Part shown: positions 8,868 through 19,607 of the stretch, piece after piece
How the letters are laid out: each line of letters starts with the position of its first letter
Position numbering within the stretch: the stretch's first letter is position 1
Assembly (NCBI GenBank): GCA_963849005.1
Contig: CAWKGC010000024.1
Coordinates: 284,513-348,512 of the forward strand
Length of the DNA stretch: 64,000 bases
Source of the DNA: CAWKGC01 sp963849005
GTDB lineage: Bacteria > Pseudomonadota > Gammaproteobacteria > Burkholderiales > Usitatibacteraceae
Direction of reading: 5' to 3'
Program-made: the position numbers and the translations under genes
The notes under the pieces: model-generated
What the model was told of the DNA's origin: nothing
Seen by the model: only the letters and a program-made list of their open reading frames with translations
The model's database searches: none

Positions 8868-8941
8868 CTCCGGCACATCGCGCGCCCGGATGCCCCGGGG
8901 TCGAGGGACACCGGTAGGCGTCCAACCGGCGGGGCGCGGGA

Positions 8942-9520
8942 CTAGGTGGCTTCTTCCAGGCCGATGTGGCGGCGCAATTCCTCGTAACGCTGCTCCGGCC
9001 TGTCGCCGAAGACCGGGTCGTGCCCCGCGGGCGCGGCATCGCGGACGGCATTCCAGTCCGCTGCCGTGAGGTTCTTCGCGGCGCGCGCCAGGATGTCCCC
9101 CTCTTCCTTCGCGATGTGGTTTTCGTAATAGACGAGGTAGGTGGCGAGCGCCATCTCGACTTCCTCCCGCGACACCACGACGTCTTCCAGGATGGCGTTG
9201 ATCTGCAGCAGCGCCTTCTCGCCGGTATTGGCGATGACGCGATGCTCCTGGTGCAATCGCGCGAGCGGCAACTCCATGTCGGGACAGTGCTTCGCCAGCC
9301 GCCGGAAGGCCTCGTCCTCGCGCGGGTGGTGGTAACGGTCGGAGATTCGCGCAGGTAGGTGATGATGTCCTGCATCAGACTCGTACCTCGGCCGCTCGCC
9401 GAGGTGGAAGACGTCGAGCTCCCTGCGCAGCAGCCGCAGCAGCTTGCCGAAATAGACGTGCTCGGTATGCCAGGCGTTGACCGGGCCGGTCGATACGTTG
9501 GAGTCGGGAAAGGACTTCAT
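8942..9520 (-). CDS. Hemerythrin-domain protein
   Basis: A four-helix-bundle protein with hemerythrin-like metal ligands: NAWHTEH (first His), RYHHPREDEAF (HxxxE-type His/Glu), LARLHQEHRVI and ENHIAKEEGDIL (Hxxx-E). Cytoplasmic hemerythrins bind O2 or NO at a di-iron site and are often induced by nitrosative stress or help Fe-S repair. About 192 residues. A pair of compensating indels replaces the expected MQDIITYLRE with an out-of-frame stretch between about 9340 and 9391. The ATG at 9520 is preceded by AGGAAG. An Fnr-like box lies about 40 bases upstream, and the gene precedes the nitrite reductase on the same strand by 156 bases. Confidence 0.82.
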   Translation of the reverse strand: MKSFPDSNVSTGPVNAWHTEHVYFGKLLRLLRRELDVFHLGERPRYESDAGHHHLPARISDRYHHPREDEAFRRLAKHCPDMELPLARLHQEHRVIANTGEKALLQINAILEDVVVSREEVEMALATYLVYYENHIAKEEGDILARAAKNLTAADWNAVRDAAPAGHDPVFGDRPEQRYEELRRHIGLEEAT

Positions 9521-9553
9521 CCGACCATTCTTCCTGCGGGCGGGAACGCGGTA

Positions 9554-9567
9554 TTGAGCCATATCAA
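9554..9567 (-). promoter_or_regulatory. Fnr-like box upstream of the hemerythrin gene
   Basis: TTGAG-CCAT-ATCAA differs from the Fnr/Anr consensus TTGAT-N4-ATCAA at one position. Its centre is 40 bases upstream of the hemerythrin ATG at 9520, so a class II promoter would leave almost no leader. It could also serve the divergent nitroreductase, whose start is about 130 bases away. Only the sequence match is seen; binding is inferred. Confidence 0.45.
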
Positions 9568-9689
9568 GCTTGGCGCGGTCGCCGCAGCGGGCCGGGCGCG
9601 ATCGGCCGGTGCCATTCCCTTTGCACGGCTGTACTTGATGCCGGCGCCGCATGCGGCTAGATGGCCCATCCACCACCGGCCATGCGCCC

Positions 9690-10441
9690 ATGACAGACAA
9701 GTCCGCAGTCCTTTCCTCGTTGATCCGCGAGCGCCGCAGCGTGCGCGATTTCCGTCCCGACGAAATCCCGCGGCGTTGCTCGATGAAGTGCTCGAGGACG
9801 CGAACTGGGCGCCGAGCTGGTCGAACACGCAGCCTTACCGCGTGGCCATCGCCTCGGGCGAGGCTCAAAGAACGCCTGAAGCAGGGAACTCGGCGCGCGC
9901 TTCGACGCCGGCATGCGCGTGATGGCGGGCGGGTGGGCCGCGAAGCTCAAGGTGTTCCTCACGCGGGAAGGCATGCCCGACGGCGATTTCGCCACCAACT
10001 TCGCCTATCCGGAGGACCTGCTGCCGGCGCGCCGCGCCACCGGCTTCGGGCTGTACAAGCTGCTCGGCATCGATCGCAAGGACATGGCCGCGCGCAACCT
10101 GCAGATGCGGCGCAATTTCGAGTTCTTCGGCGCGCCCACCGTGATGTTCCTGTTCGTTCACAAGGGACTGCGCGAGTACAGCGTGCTCGACGCCGGCATC
10201 TGGCTGCAGACGCTCATGCTATCGGCGCAGGCGCGCGGGCTGGCAACCTGCGCGCAGGGGGCGCTCGCGACCTGGGCGGGGCCGGTGAAGCAGGCCTTCG
10301 ACGTGTCGAAGGACTACAAGCTGGTCTGCGGCCTGTCGATCGGCTATGCGTCCGATGACCCGGTGAATGCCTACAACCCGGGGCGTGGCGCGGCGCGACG
10401 CGGATCGTCAGGCCTGCCGCAAACGGGCGAACAGGCGACTG
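9690..10441 (+). CDS. Nitroreductase-family flavoprotein, frameshifted
   Basis: An FMN-dependent NAD(P)H oxidoreductase of the nitroreductase superfamily. It starts MTDKSAVLSSLIRERRSVRDFRPDEIP, where the RRSVRDF motif contacts FMN phosphate. A second frame continues with LLDEVLEDANWAPSWSNTQPYRVAIASG, and a third from about 9900 gives the C-terminal half with SVLDAGIWLQTLMLSAQARGLATCAQGA and GLSIGYASDDPVNAY. At least two indels (near 9770 and 9865) break the frame. The true end is uncertain because the last codons overlap the convergent tctA gene; a stop at 10441 is reached in one frame. It is transcribed away from the hemerythrin gene, sharing the intergenic region with the Fnr-like box. Natural substrate unknown. 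Confidence 0.82.
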
Positions 10442-11900
10442 ATCAGGGGCCAGAAGAGCAGCAGGAGCGCGAGCGTGCTGATGGAACCCACTCCGTTCGA
10501 CCAGAAGACCCGCATGTCGCCCGCCGAGCCGATCATCGATAGCCGGAAGGAATCCTCGGCGCGATTGCCCAGCACCATCGCGAGCGTGAGCGGCGCCAGC
10601 GGGACCTGGATCTTCTTGAAGACGTAGCCGACGATGCCGAAGGCGAGCATCAGCCAGATGTCGAACATCGCGTTCTGGATCGCGAAGGCGCCGATCGCGC
10701 ACGAGACGACGATCATCGGCGCAATCGCGGCGAAGGGCACGCGCAGAACCGCGGCGAACAGCGGCACAGTCGGTGAGCACCATGACCAGGCCCACGACGT
10801 TGCCCAGGTACATCGAGGCGATCGAGCCCCAGACGAATTCCTTGTGCTCGACGAACAGCAGCGGGCCGGGACTTCGCCCCCACACCATCAGGCCGCCCAG
10901 CAGGATTGCCGCCGTGCCCGAGCCCGGGATGCCGAGCGCCAGCATGGGCAGAAGCGCGGCGGTTCCCGAGGCGTGCGCCGCGGTCTCCGGCGCGAACACG
11001 CCTTCGATGCGGCCCTTGCCGAAGGTCTCCGGTTCCTTCGAGAAACGCTTGGCGAGGTTGTAGCCCATGAAGGACGCCGCGATGGCGCCGCCCGGCGTGA
11101 TGCCGAGCCAGCAGCCGATCGCCGACGACCTGAGCAGCGTCACCCAGTATTTCGGCAGGTCCTTCCACACGCTCCACACGACGCGCAGGCTGATGCTCGC
11201 CGCGTGGCCGCGCAGCGCCAGGCGCTCCTCCATGGTGAGCAGGATCTCGCTGATGCCGAACGAGCCCGATCACGGCGACCAGGAAGTTCACGCCGCGCAG
11301 CAGGTCGTCCGAGCCGAAGGTCATGCGCAACTGGCCCGCGACGGTGTCCATGCCGACGCCTGCCAGCAGCAACCCGAGCGCCATGGAGATGATGGTCTTG
11401 TGCTTGTCCTCCTTGCCCAGGCCGACGAAGGAACAGAAGGTGAGGAGGTACACGGCGAAGAATTCCGGCGGCCCGAACTGCAGCGCGAAGCTCGCGATCT
11501 TCGGCGCAAGGAAGGTGATCAGCAGGACCGCCACCAGCGAGCCGATGAAGGACGACGTGAACGCCGCCGTGAGCGCCTCGGCCGCCTTGCCCTGCTGCGC
11601 CATCGGGTAGCCGTCGAAGGTGGTCGCGACCGACCACGCTTCGCCCGGGATGTTGAACAGGATCGAGGTGATCGCGCCGCCGAACAGCGCCCCCCAGTAG
11701 ATGCACGAGAGCATGACGATGGCGGAAGTCGGGTCCATCGTGAAGGTGAGCGGGAGCAGGATCGCCACCCCGTTCGGCCCGCCGAGCCCGGGCAGCACGC
11801 CGACGAAGATGCCGAGCGTGAGGCCCACCATCATCAGGGCGAGGATCTTCCAGGTGAGCAGTACGGAAAATCCGTAGAGCAGCAGGTTGACGGCTTCCAA
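10408..11900 (-). CDS. tctA: Tripartite tricarboxylate transporter large permease TctA, frameshifted
   Basis: TctA is the 12-TM sodium-coupled permease of TTT importers, working with TctB and the periplasmic TctC. The frames cover MVGLTLGIFVGVLPGLGGPNG (TctA motif), IYWGALFGGAITSILFNIPGE, FGSDDLLRGVNFLVAVIGL, a break near 11260, then LGITPGGAIAASFMGYNLAKR and MLALGIPGSGTAAILLGGLMVWG, a break near 10770, and the C-terminal membrane part to RLRQA-stop. Total about 497 codons, typical. It is last in the order tctC-tctB-tctA, 10 bases after tctB. The substrate is not visible. Confidence 0.92.
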
Positions 11901-11910
11901 GGGGCTTTTC

Positions 11911-12489
11911 CTAGCGTCCGATGAGGCGTTCGCGCGCCCCCTTCGGCATGATCACGTCGAAGGCGACGTCGAAGGTCAGGAACATGCCCGCGGTGAAGAT
12001 GAAGGCCGTGAGCAGGGATATCCACGGCTTGATGCGGCCGACCACCGCCATGAAGCTCGCGATCAGGAGGAAGCTCGCGACGTACAGCCCGAGCCATTGC
12101 ACGAGCGGGACGAACAGCACCGTCGGCACCAGTACCTGCAGCACGCGCTTGAACTGGTCGCGCGAGACGAAGGCCGCCTGCGGGCTTCGCGCGGTGCAGG
12201 AACTCCGTCACCAGGCCGAACAGGCAGGCGCCCGCGAGGATCATCGCCACCCAGAACGGGAAGTACCCCGCCTTCGGGCCGGTGGACTCCCAGCCGACCC
12301 CGGTGCGCCAGTTGTCCCAGGCCACTCAGCAGCGCGAACGCCAGCACGATCGCGAGGGTGACGGCTCCCACCGTGCGCTGCCCGGCGACTGCGGGCGAAG
12401 TGTCCTCTCGGGCGCGTCCGGTTTTCTCAGCCCGCGACGATCTCCGCGCTTTTTCTTTCCGCGTTGTTTTTTTTTTTTCCCCCACTCAT
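11911..12489 (-). CDS. tctB: Tripartite tricarboxylate transporter small permease TctB, frameshifted
   Basis: TctB is the small four-TM subunit of TTT transporters. The parts are a Lys/Arg-rich N-terminus (beginning at the ATG at 12489 in a poly-A stretch), a first membrane helix TVGAVTLAIVLAFALLS, the family sequence GVGWESTGPKAGYFPFWVAMILAGACLFGLV, and the C-terminal helices VPLVQWLGLYVASFLLIASFMAVVG and ISLLTAFIFTAGMFLTFDVAF. Indels near 12330 and 12185 change the frame. The ATG appears to overlap the end of tctC, the usual coupling in tct operons. The 12-A homopolymer right after the start codon is itself a likely place for a consensus error. Confidence 0.82.
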
Positions 12490-13483
12490 GCGCGACGAAT
12501 CCGGCTCGGTCATCAGCCCCTTGTTGAGCGCGTCATCCTCCTCGAGGAACTTGACCATGGCGGGCCCGGTGAGGAACACGGGCTTCAGCGCCTGCTTCTC
12601 CATGTAATCCTTGTATTCCTGCGTCTGCACGAGCTTCTTGAAGAGGTCCACGTAGAACTCGGTCTGCTCGGGCGTCACCTTGCCGGGCAGGAACATGGCC
12701 CGGAGCATCTGGTAGGTCACGTCCAGGCCCTGCTCGGGGCAGGTGGGATATCATTCCAGGACTGCGTCTCGGTGACCTTGGACTTGTACGCCATGCGCTC
12801 CCTGGCGAACACGCACAAGGCGCGCACCTGCCCTGCGCGCCACACCTCGAGGTTCTCGGAGGGGTTGTTGACGTTGGATTGCGTGTGGTTGCCGACGAGC
12901 TGCGTGGCCGCCTCGCCGCCGGACTTGTAGGGGAGGTAGGCGAACTTGGCCCCGGTCTTCTTCTCCATGAACACGGTGAGCACGTGGTCCTCGCGCTCGA
13001 TCCTCCGCCCCCATCTTCATCGACGGGTCGGCCTTCTTCGCGGCTTCGGCGTATTCCTTCACCGTCTTGTACGGGTGCCTGCGCGTTGGTCCAGAGCACG
13101 AACTCGTCGAGCGCGATCACCGAGACCGGGGTGAGGTCGCGCCAGTTGAAGGGGATCTTGGCCGACAGCGGCAGCATGTAGATGAGCGAATAGGCGATCA
13201 GCACCTTGTTCGGGTCGCCGGCGCTGCTCTTCATGTACATCAGCGCCTCGGCACCGGAGGCGCCGCCCTTGAGCGATACCACGACCGGCTGCTTCATCAG
13301 GTTGTTCTTCTGGATCGCGGCCTGCATCATCCGCGCCATCTGGTCCGAGGCGCCGCCCGCGCCTGCCGCGACGACGATCTCGACGGGCTTCGTGGGCTCC
13401 CAGGCGTGCGCCGGGGCGCCGGCCAGCACAAGGGCGGAAAGGGCGGCTGCGGCAATCCGCAGGGATGCGCGTTTGTTCGGCAT
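12484..13483 (-). CDS. tctC: Bug/TctC-family receptor of the tctCBA operon, frameshifted
   Basis: The periplasmic receptor for the adjacent TctBA permease. Signal peptide SLRIAAAALSALVLAGAPAHA, then KPVEIVVAAGAGGASDQMARMM, a variant of the Bug phosphate-like loop, SGAEALMYMK, and later FAYLPYKSGGEAATQLVGNH and LFKKLVQTQEYKDYMEKQ. The start at 13483 has GAGGAG spaced correctly. At least four indels (near 13070, 13005, 12745 and 12505) break the frame, making this one of the worst-affected genes. The natural end is probably GLMTEAGFVAHE, overlapping the tctB start. The divergent DUF6282-like hydrolase may share the regulation or the substrate. Confidence 0.85.
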
Positions 13484-13635
13484 GGAATCTCCTCTCGTTG
13501 GTCTCGGTAAATTCTGGCGCCAGTATAGCTCCGGCTGCGCAACTTGTTCGCACCGCTCGCGGCGCGGCAAAAGCGGTATGCTGCCGTTTCACTCGCCCGA
13601 AGCGCGGATGACAACAACCAGGAGGAGACAAGTGA

Positions 13636-14603
13636 TGAAGATGAGCCGCCTTGCCCGCACGGCCGCCGTGCTGTTCGCATTTTCGCACCGGGAATCGCCT
13701 TCGCGCAGGTGGGCTTTCCCCCGCCGCCGCCGAAAGTGAGCCCCGCGGCCGGCGTCATCGACATGCACGTGCATCCCGCGCCGGACGTGTTCGGCCGCGC
13801 GCTTACCGACATCGAGCTGGCGACGGTCGCGCGCCGCAAGGGCATGCGCGGCCTCGTCCTGAAGAACCACGTCGTCACCACGGCGGACCGCGCGGCGACC
13901 GCGATGGAAGCGGTGCCGGGCATCGAGATCTGGGGCGGCATCGTGCTCAACAATTCGGTGGGCGGGGTCAATCCGACGCGGTGGAATGGATGCACCGCAT
14001 GTCGGGCGGCCGCGGCAAGATCGTCTGGCTGCCGACCTTCGACTCCGACAAGCACATCAAGACGCTGGTGGACAAGAACAAGCCGGCCTCATGGTGGCGC
14101 CGGGCGGCGTGGTCACGCCGCAGATGGAAGAGATCCTGAAGATCATCGCGCGCGAGAACCTGGTGCTCGCCACGGGCCACGTGCACGCCGAGGAAGTCGT
14201 CGCGGTCACGAGCCGCGCCAAGGAGCTCGGCGTGAAGAACATCCTCGTGACGCACGGGCTGACCAACATCCCGGGGCTGTCGATGGCGCAGGCGAAGGAA
14301 GTCGCCGCGCTGGGCGGGATGATCGAGATCTGCTACCTGCAGTTCATGGCCGGCCCCGACGCGCAGTACGCGTGGATGAAGCACTGGAACCAGGTCAACA
14401 CGACGCAGGTGCTGATGGCGCTGAACGAAGTGGGCGCCGATTCGCTGGTGCTCTCGACCGATCTCGGCCAGCAGGGAATGATGATGCCGCCCGACGGGGT
14501 CGAGAACGCGATCGCCGCGCTCAAGGCCGCGGGCGTCTCGCAGGGCGACATCGACAAGATGATGAAGAGGAATCCCGCGAGATTGCTCGGGCTTCCGAAC
14601 TAG
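13636..14603 (+). CDS. Secreted amidohydrolase-like protein (DUF6282 type), frameshifted
   Basis: A TIM-barrel hydrolase of the amidohydrolase/PHP-like type. After a signal peptide (LARTAAVLFAFS...GIAFAQ) comes the metal motif VIDMHVHPAPDVFGRAL (HxH), then GLVLKNHVVTTADRA (Lys and His), LATGHVHAEEVV, ILVTHGLTNIPG and LVLSTDLGQ (terminal Asp), so the full set of barrel metal ligands is visible. Indels near 13682, 13975 and 14090 break the frame. The start follows AGGAGGAGACAAGTG; either GTG 13633 or ATG 13636. It is divergent from tctC, so the pair suggests uptake and periplasmic hydrolysis of one compound class. The substrate is unknown and the DUF number is from memory of the family motif. 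Confidence 0.75.
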
Positions 14604-14621
14604 GACGCGCGGGAAATGAAA

Positions 14622-14647
14622 AAGGGCCGGCCGCGAGGCCGGCCCTT
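14622..14647 (-). terminator. Intrinsic terminator between convergent genes
   Basis: A perfect 11-bp GC stem (14622-14632 with 14637-14647, loop GCGA) is flanked on the left by a run of A. Read on the minus strand the stem is followed by TTTTT, so it best serves the YbhB gene ending at 14662; on the plus strand it follows the DUF6282-like gene by 18 bases. Confidence 0.8.
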
Positions 14648-14661
14648 CCGGGTGTGCGTTC

Positions 14662-15295
14662 CTACCTGCTGTAGGTTGCGGTGAAAGTGGCCTTGCCGAG
14701 CAACCCGGCGCCGATGCCCTTGTTCATGACAAAGCTGTAGAGCGCGGCGGTGCCCGTCTTCGGGATTCCTCCCGCCGCCGCGACCTGGTCGACGCCAAGG
14801 GCATAGAGCGTCAAGATTGTAGTGATGGGGCGTGTCCCCTGCCGGCGGGCACGGCCCGCCGTAGTTGCCGTTCACCCCGGTGGCGCCGGTGTCCATGAAG
14901 TCCGTGTTTCCGCCATATGCACCCGCAGGCAGGGTCGAGGGACTGTTGCCGGCCCCTTGCGCCAATCCCGTCATGGTCGGCGGCATGTCGTACACGGCCC
15001 AATGCTAGAAGCCGCTACCGGTCGGCGCGTCAGGGTCGTGGATCTGCAAGGACAGCGATTTCGTGCCCGCCGGGACATTGCTCCAGACGAGGGCTGGGGC
15101 GAAACGTTGGTCCCGGTGCAACCGAAGCCGTTCAGGATGAACTTGGTGGCGAAGGTGCCGCTGACCAGGTCCGGGCTGGTGAGGGTGAAGACCGGGGTTT
15201 GCGCATTGGCATCATTCGAGTTGCAACCGGAAAGCGAAACAGCGGTGACGGCCAGCGACGCTGGCCACCAGGAGCTCAAGCAAGACGGGTTTCAT
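14662..15295 (-). CDS. YbhB/YbcL (Raf-kinase-inhibitor/PEBP-like) lipoprotein, frameshifted
   Basis: A PEBP-fold protein. The N-terminus has a lipoprotein signal with lipobox SLSGC, then FTLTSPDLVSGTFATKFILNGFGCTGTNVSP (the fold's first strands, substrate-pocket region), WSNVPAGTKSLSLQIHDPDAP (DPDxP hallmark), HWAVYDMP and GGPCPPAGDTPHHY (the conserved GPxPPxGxxHxY-like motif), ending VMNKGIGAGLLGKATFTATYSR. Indels near 15265, 15105 and 14800 change the frame and an in-frame stop precedes HWAVYDMP. Biochemical role of bacterial YbhB proteins is poorly known; a lipid- or ligand-binding periplasmic role is likely from the fold. It stands alone between two convergent or same-strand neighbours. 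Confidence 0.8.
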
Positions 15296-15426
15296 GGCAT
15301 GCCTCCTCAAGGGGTTTCGAGCGTTTCCCTGGCTGCCCGCCCGTCCCACTCGTTGGAGCGGGCGGCAATTTCAACCGGCAGTGTGCGCCGGTTCCGGGGC
15401 GGGCGGAATTCCCCGCCCCGCGCGGA

Positions 15427-16385
15427 CTATTTCTTCCGCCGCTTCAATTCCGCCTGCACCAGGTCCGGGCGGTCGGAGATGATGCCGTCCACGCCCATGT
15501 CGAGCAGCTTCGCCATCATCGCCGGATCATTCACGGTCCAGGGGATGACGATGATCCCCAGCGACACGCGCCTCGGCCAGCATCGCCGGCGTGAGAAAGG
15601 TCTGGTTGGGCGCCCAGATCCTTCCGCCGGCCGCCTTGACGGCCTTCGGCACGGAGCCGCTGTAGCTCCGGCGTCGAATCCGGCGAGCCAGGGCGAGGGT
15701 CCGTCCGCCGGCGGGCTGAGGGTGCGCGGCGAGGAGAGGTACATGGTGCGGATTTCCGGCGCCTCCTTCTGCATCACCTGCAGCGTGCTCCAGTCGAAGG
15801 ACTGCACCATGGTGCGCTCGGCCATCCCGCCTTGCGGATTTCCGCGATCGCCTTGCGCGCGAACTCCTCCGGCGGCAGGGTGGCCGCGCGATCGTAGCGG
15901 CGAGACCTTGGTCTCGCAGTCGAAGCCGACCTTCGTATTGCCCGATTTCTTCACCAGGTCGAAGAGGTCGGAGAGCCTCGGGATGCGCGTGCCGTCGACG
16001 GGCTGCTGGTCCGGGAACGTCCTCCGCGTAGTCGGTGCCCGGCTTGAGCCGGCCGACATCGTACTTCTGCAGCTCCTCGAAGGTCAGTTCGCTGATGGCC
16101 GGGCCGCGTCGCGTCCAGCCACTTTCCGTCGGGGCCGCGCGTGGTGTCCGGATTGAGCTACAGGTCGTGGTGGATCACGACCACGCCGTCCTTGGTGATC
16201 GCCATGTCGCATTCGATGGTGTCGACGCCGAGATCGAGCGCCTTCTGGAAGGCCGGCAGCGTGTTCTCCGGCAGCAGGCCGCGCGCGCCGCGGTGGCCCT
16301 GCAGGTCGAAGGCGTGGGCGGCAAGCGAAAGCAGGAAGGCGGCGGGCCAGGCCAGGACGCGCGCCGCAGGTCCGGCACCGCTCAT
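15427..16385 (-). CDS. Glycerophosphodiester phosphodiesterase (GDPD), frameshifted
   Basis: GDPD enzymes hydrolyse glycerophosphodiesters to glycerol-3-phosphate and an alcohol. Signal peptide VLAWPAAFLLSLAAHA is followed by the catalytic block DLQGHRGARGLLPENTLPAFQKAL (HRG and ENT) and TIECDMAITKDGVVVIHHD (ExD...HD). The later frames give RIPRLSDLFDLVKKSG, VGFDCETK, VQSFDWSTLQVMQKEAPEI, VIPWTVNDPAMMAKLLDMGVDGIISDRPDLV (WTVN and DGIISDRP, family hallmarks). At least four indels between 15550 and 16160 break it. The ATG at 16385 overlaps the stop of the preceding RND pump gene (ATGA), so it is co-transcribed with the pump. Export signal indicates a periplasmic enzyme. Confidence 0.87.
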
Positions 16386-19300
16386 TCGCCCCCGACCGCG
16401 ACCGGCTTGCCCCGGGATGCGCGGCCCGCGATCCCCGCATAGGCGCGCTTCGCCAAACGATAGGCCAGGCGGATGCCGAGGATCGCCAGCAACGCCTCGA
16501 AGAGTGTCAGCATGAATGCCAACAGGCTGATCATGCGTGTCTCGCGCCAGTGGAACTTGGCGATGGCGCGGTCGCGCGCGATCTCGATCGAGTCGTAGAA
16601 GGTCGGCACGACCAGCAGCGTGAGGATGGTGGAGGTGATCGTGCCGCCGATGATCGCGATCGCCATCGGGCGGTAGAACTCGCCGCCCTCTCCCAGCCCG
16701 ATCGCCACCGGCATCATGCCGGCGATGAGCGCGAACGTGGTCATCAGGATCGGCCGCAGGCGCACGCGGCCCGCGTGCATCAACGCTTCCTCGCGGCTCA
16801 CGCCCTGCGCTTCTTCCTTGCGCGCGCAGTCGAGCAGCAGGATCGCGTTCTTCGCCACCAGGCCCATGAGCATGATCACGCCGATGAAGCTCATGAGGTT
16901 CAGCGTGCCGCGGGTGAGGAGCAGCGCCAGCACCACGCCGATGAGGGACAGCGGCAGCGACAGCATCACCGGCAGCGGCGCGGTGAAAGAGCCGAACTGG
17001 ATGACCAGGATCAGGTACATGAGCGCGATGCCCATGACCAACGCAATCCCCATCTCCGAGAACACTTCCTTCTGGTCGCGCGAGGCGCCCCCCAGCTCGA
17101 TCCCGTAGCCCGGCGGGAACTCGATCTGCCTGGCGATCTTCAGCGCGTCCTCGGTGACCTCGCCGGAGGAACGCCCCTGCGCGTTGGCCGACACCGCGAT
17201 CATGCGCTTGCCGTCGGAGTGCTGGATCTGCGCCGGGCCCTTGCCCATGGTGATGGTCGCGATCTGGTCGAGCGGCACCATCATGTTGCTTCCGCTCACC
17301 GCGATGGGCAGGTGCTCGATGTTGCTCGCGTCCACCCGGTCGTCCGGGTGCAGGCGCACGGAGACGTCGCGCGACTCTCCCGTCGGGTCCACCCAGTCGC
17401 CCACCTCGACGCCGGCAAAGGCGACGCGCAGCGCCTGCGCGGCATCGCCCACCGCGATGCCCAGCGAGTTGGCCAGCCCGCGGTCGAGCTCGATCTTCAG
17501 TTCGTCCTTGGGCTCCTGCTCGGAAAGGCCGACATCGACGGCGCCCGGCACCTTGGCGAGCTTGCCCATGAACTCGGTGGTGATCGCCATGAGGCGGCGC
17601 GAATCGGGGCCGGAGAACTGGATCTGCACGGGCTTGCGCACGCCGTTGTTCAGGTCGTCGATGACCGTGTACTCGGCGCCGACGATTTGCGACATCAGCC
17701 TGCGCAGGTCGACCGTGATCTCGCGCGGCCGAGCGCTTGCGCTTCGTGCTCTTGCCGATATCGACGTACACGCGGCCGCCGCCCGGGCTCACGTTGCTGT
17801 TGGTGGCGACGACCTCGGGAATGGTGCGCGCGAGCTCCGCGGCCTTCTCCACTTTCAGCTTCGAGTAGTCGAGGCTGGCGCTCGAAGGCGTGCGCACCTC
17901 GATGGCGATCGTGCCGACGTCGGAAACCGGAAGGAAGCTCGAGCCGCCGACCGTGAATTGCAATGCCAGCGCGGCGACGAGGCTCAGCGCGGCGATGGCG
18001 GCCATGGAGCGCCGGTGATGCAGCGCCCATGCGATCACGTTGCCGTAGCGGTCGGACTGGTGGTCGAACCAGGTGTTGAAGCGCTTGAGCCACTTGCTGA
18101 TGCCCTTCTTCTCCTGCTGCGCGTAGCCCACCGGGTCGCCCCAGTAGGCCGAGAGCATCGGGTCGAGCGTGAAGGAGATGAACAGGCTCACCAGCACCGA
18201 GGTCGCCACCGTCAGCGCGAAGGGCCGGAACCACTCGCCCGCGCCGCCGCCCATGAAGGCCACGGGGATGAACACCGCGATGATCGAGAACGTCGTCGCC
18301 GTGACCGCCATGCCGATCTCGGCCGTTCCCGCCCGGGCCGCCGTCACGCGGTCGGCCCCCCGCTCCATGTGGCGCACGATGTTCTCGCGCACCACGATGG
18401 CGTCGTCGATCAGCACGCCGATGGCGAGCGACAGGCCGAGGAGCGTCATGAAGTTGAGCGTGAAGCCGCAGGCCCACACCGCGATGAACGCCGCGATGAC
18501 CGAGGTCGGCAGGGCGAGGGCCGTGATCAGCGTGGAGCGCCAGGAGTTGAGGAACGCATACACGACGAAGATGGTCAGCACGGCGCCGAACATCAGCGCC
18601 TCGATCACGTTCCTGAGGCTGTTCTCCGCATCCTCGCCGCCGTCGAACGTGACCTCCAGCCTGGTGCCGGGAGGAAGCGTCTTGTTGATTTCCTTGACCG
18701 TCTCGCGGACCTTGTTCGCAACGGACACGGTGCTGGCATCGCGCGAGCGCGTGACGTAAATGCCGACGTTCGGGTGGCCGTTGCGCAGGCTGAAGCCGCT
18801 GAGTTCGGCGAAGCCGTCCGAAACGCTGGCCACCTGCCCGAGGCGGACCACTTCATTACCGCGGCGCTTGAGCACGATCTGCTCGAACTCCCTGGGAGAC
18901 TCGATGCGTCCCACCAGCCGGATGCTCTGCTCGTCGAGCGTGCCCTTGACCCGCCCGACCGGCGCCGTGGTGTTCTGGCTGCGCAGGGCGCTGACGACTT
19001 CCGTCACCGAGATGTTGTACTCGCGCAGCTTCTCGGCGCGCAGCAGCACCGAAAGCTCGCGGCGCAGCGCGCCGTTCACGTTGACCACGGCCACGCCGTC
19101 GATGCTGCGGAAGCGGTCGGACAGCACGTCCTCGGCCAGCCGCGAGATCTCGGCGTGCGTCTGGTTCTTCGCGGAAAGCGCCATCTGCATGATCGGCTGC
19201 GCGGAAGGGTCGATGCGGCGCAGGATCGGCTCGCGCATTTCCACCGGCAGCTTGTGCCGCACGGAGGCAATCGCGTTGCGGATCTCGTCCGAGGCCTCGA

Positions 19301-19604
19301 CCATGTTCTTCTTGAAGTTGAAGATGATGACGATGGTCGCCGCGCTCTCCGCGGAGGTGGAGCGGATCTGGTAGACCTGCGAAATGCTCTGCAGCGCCTT
19401 CTCCACGCGGTTGACGATCTCGCGTTCCACCGTCTCGGGCGAAGCGCCCGGATAGGGGATGTTCACGACCATCACCGGCTGCTCGACGTCGGGGATCTGG
19501 TTCACGCGCAGGTTCTTCAGCGCGAGCAGGCCGAGCGCCATGAGCATGATGATGATGACGACCGTGGTGACCGGCCGCTTGATGCTGAAGTCGGAAAGGA
19601 ACAT
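16382..19604 (-). CDS. RND multidrug/solvent efflux permease (AcrB/MexF type), one frameshift
   Basis: An inner-membrane HAE1-type proton-driven exporter of about 1,074 residues. The N-terminus MFLSDFSIKRPVTTVVIIIMLMALG, the pore regions, and the TM4/TM5 block LSLAIGVLIDDAIVVRENIVRHME containing the proton-relay Asp pair are all present, as is the second repeat GVIMLMGLVAKNAILLLDCARKEE. A single break near 17735 separates the frames. It lies 3 bases after its adaptor, with the glycerophosphodiesterase overlapping downstream. No outer-membrane factor is adjacent; the NodT-type gene at 50 kb could supply it, but that is only inference. Confidence 0.95.
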
Positions 19605-19607
19605 GGC

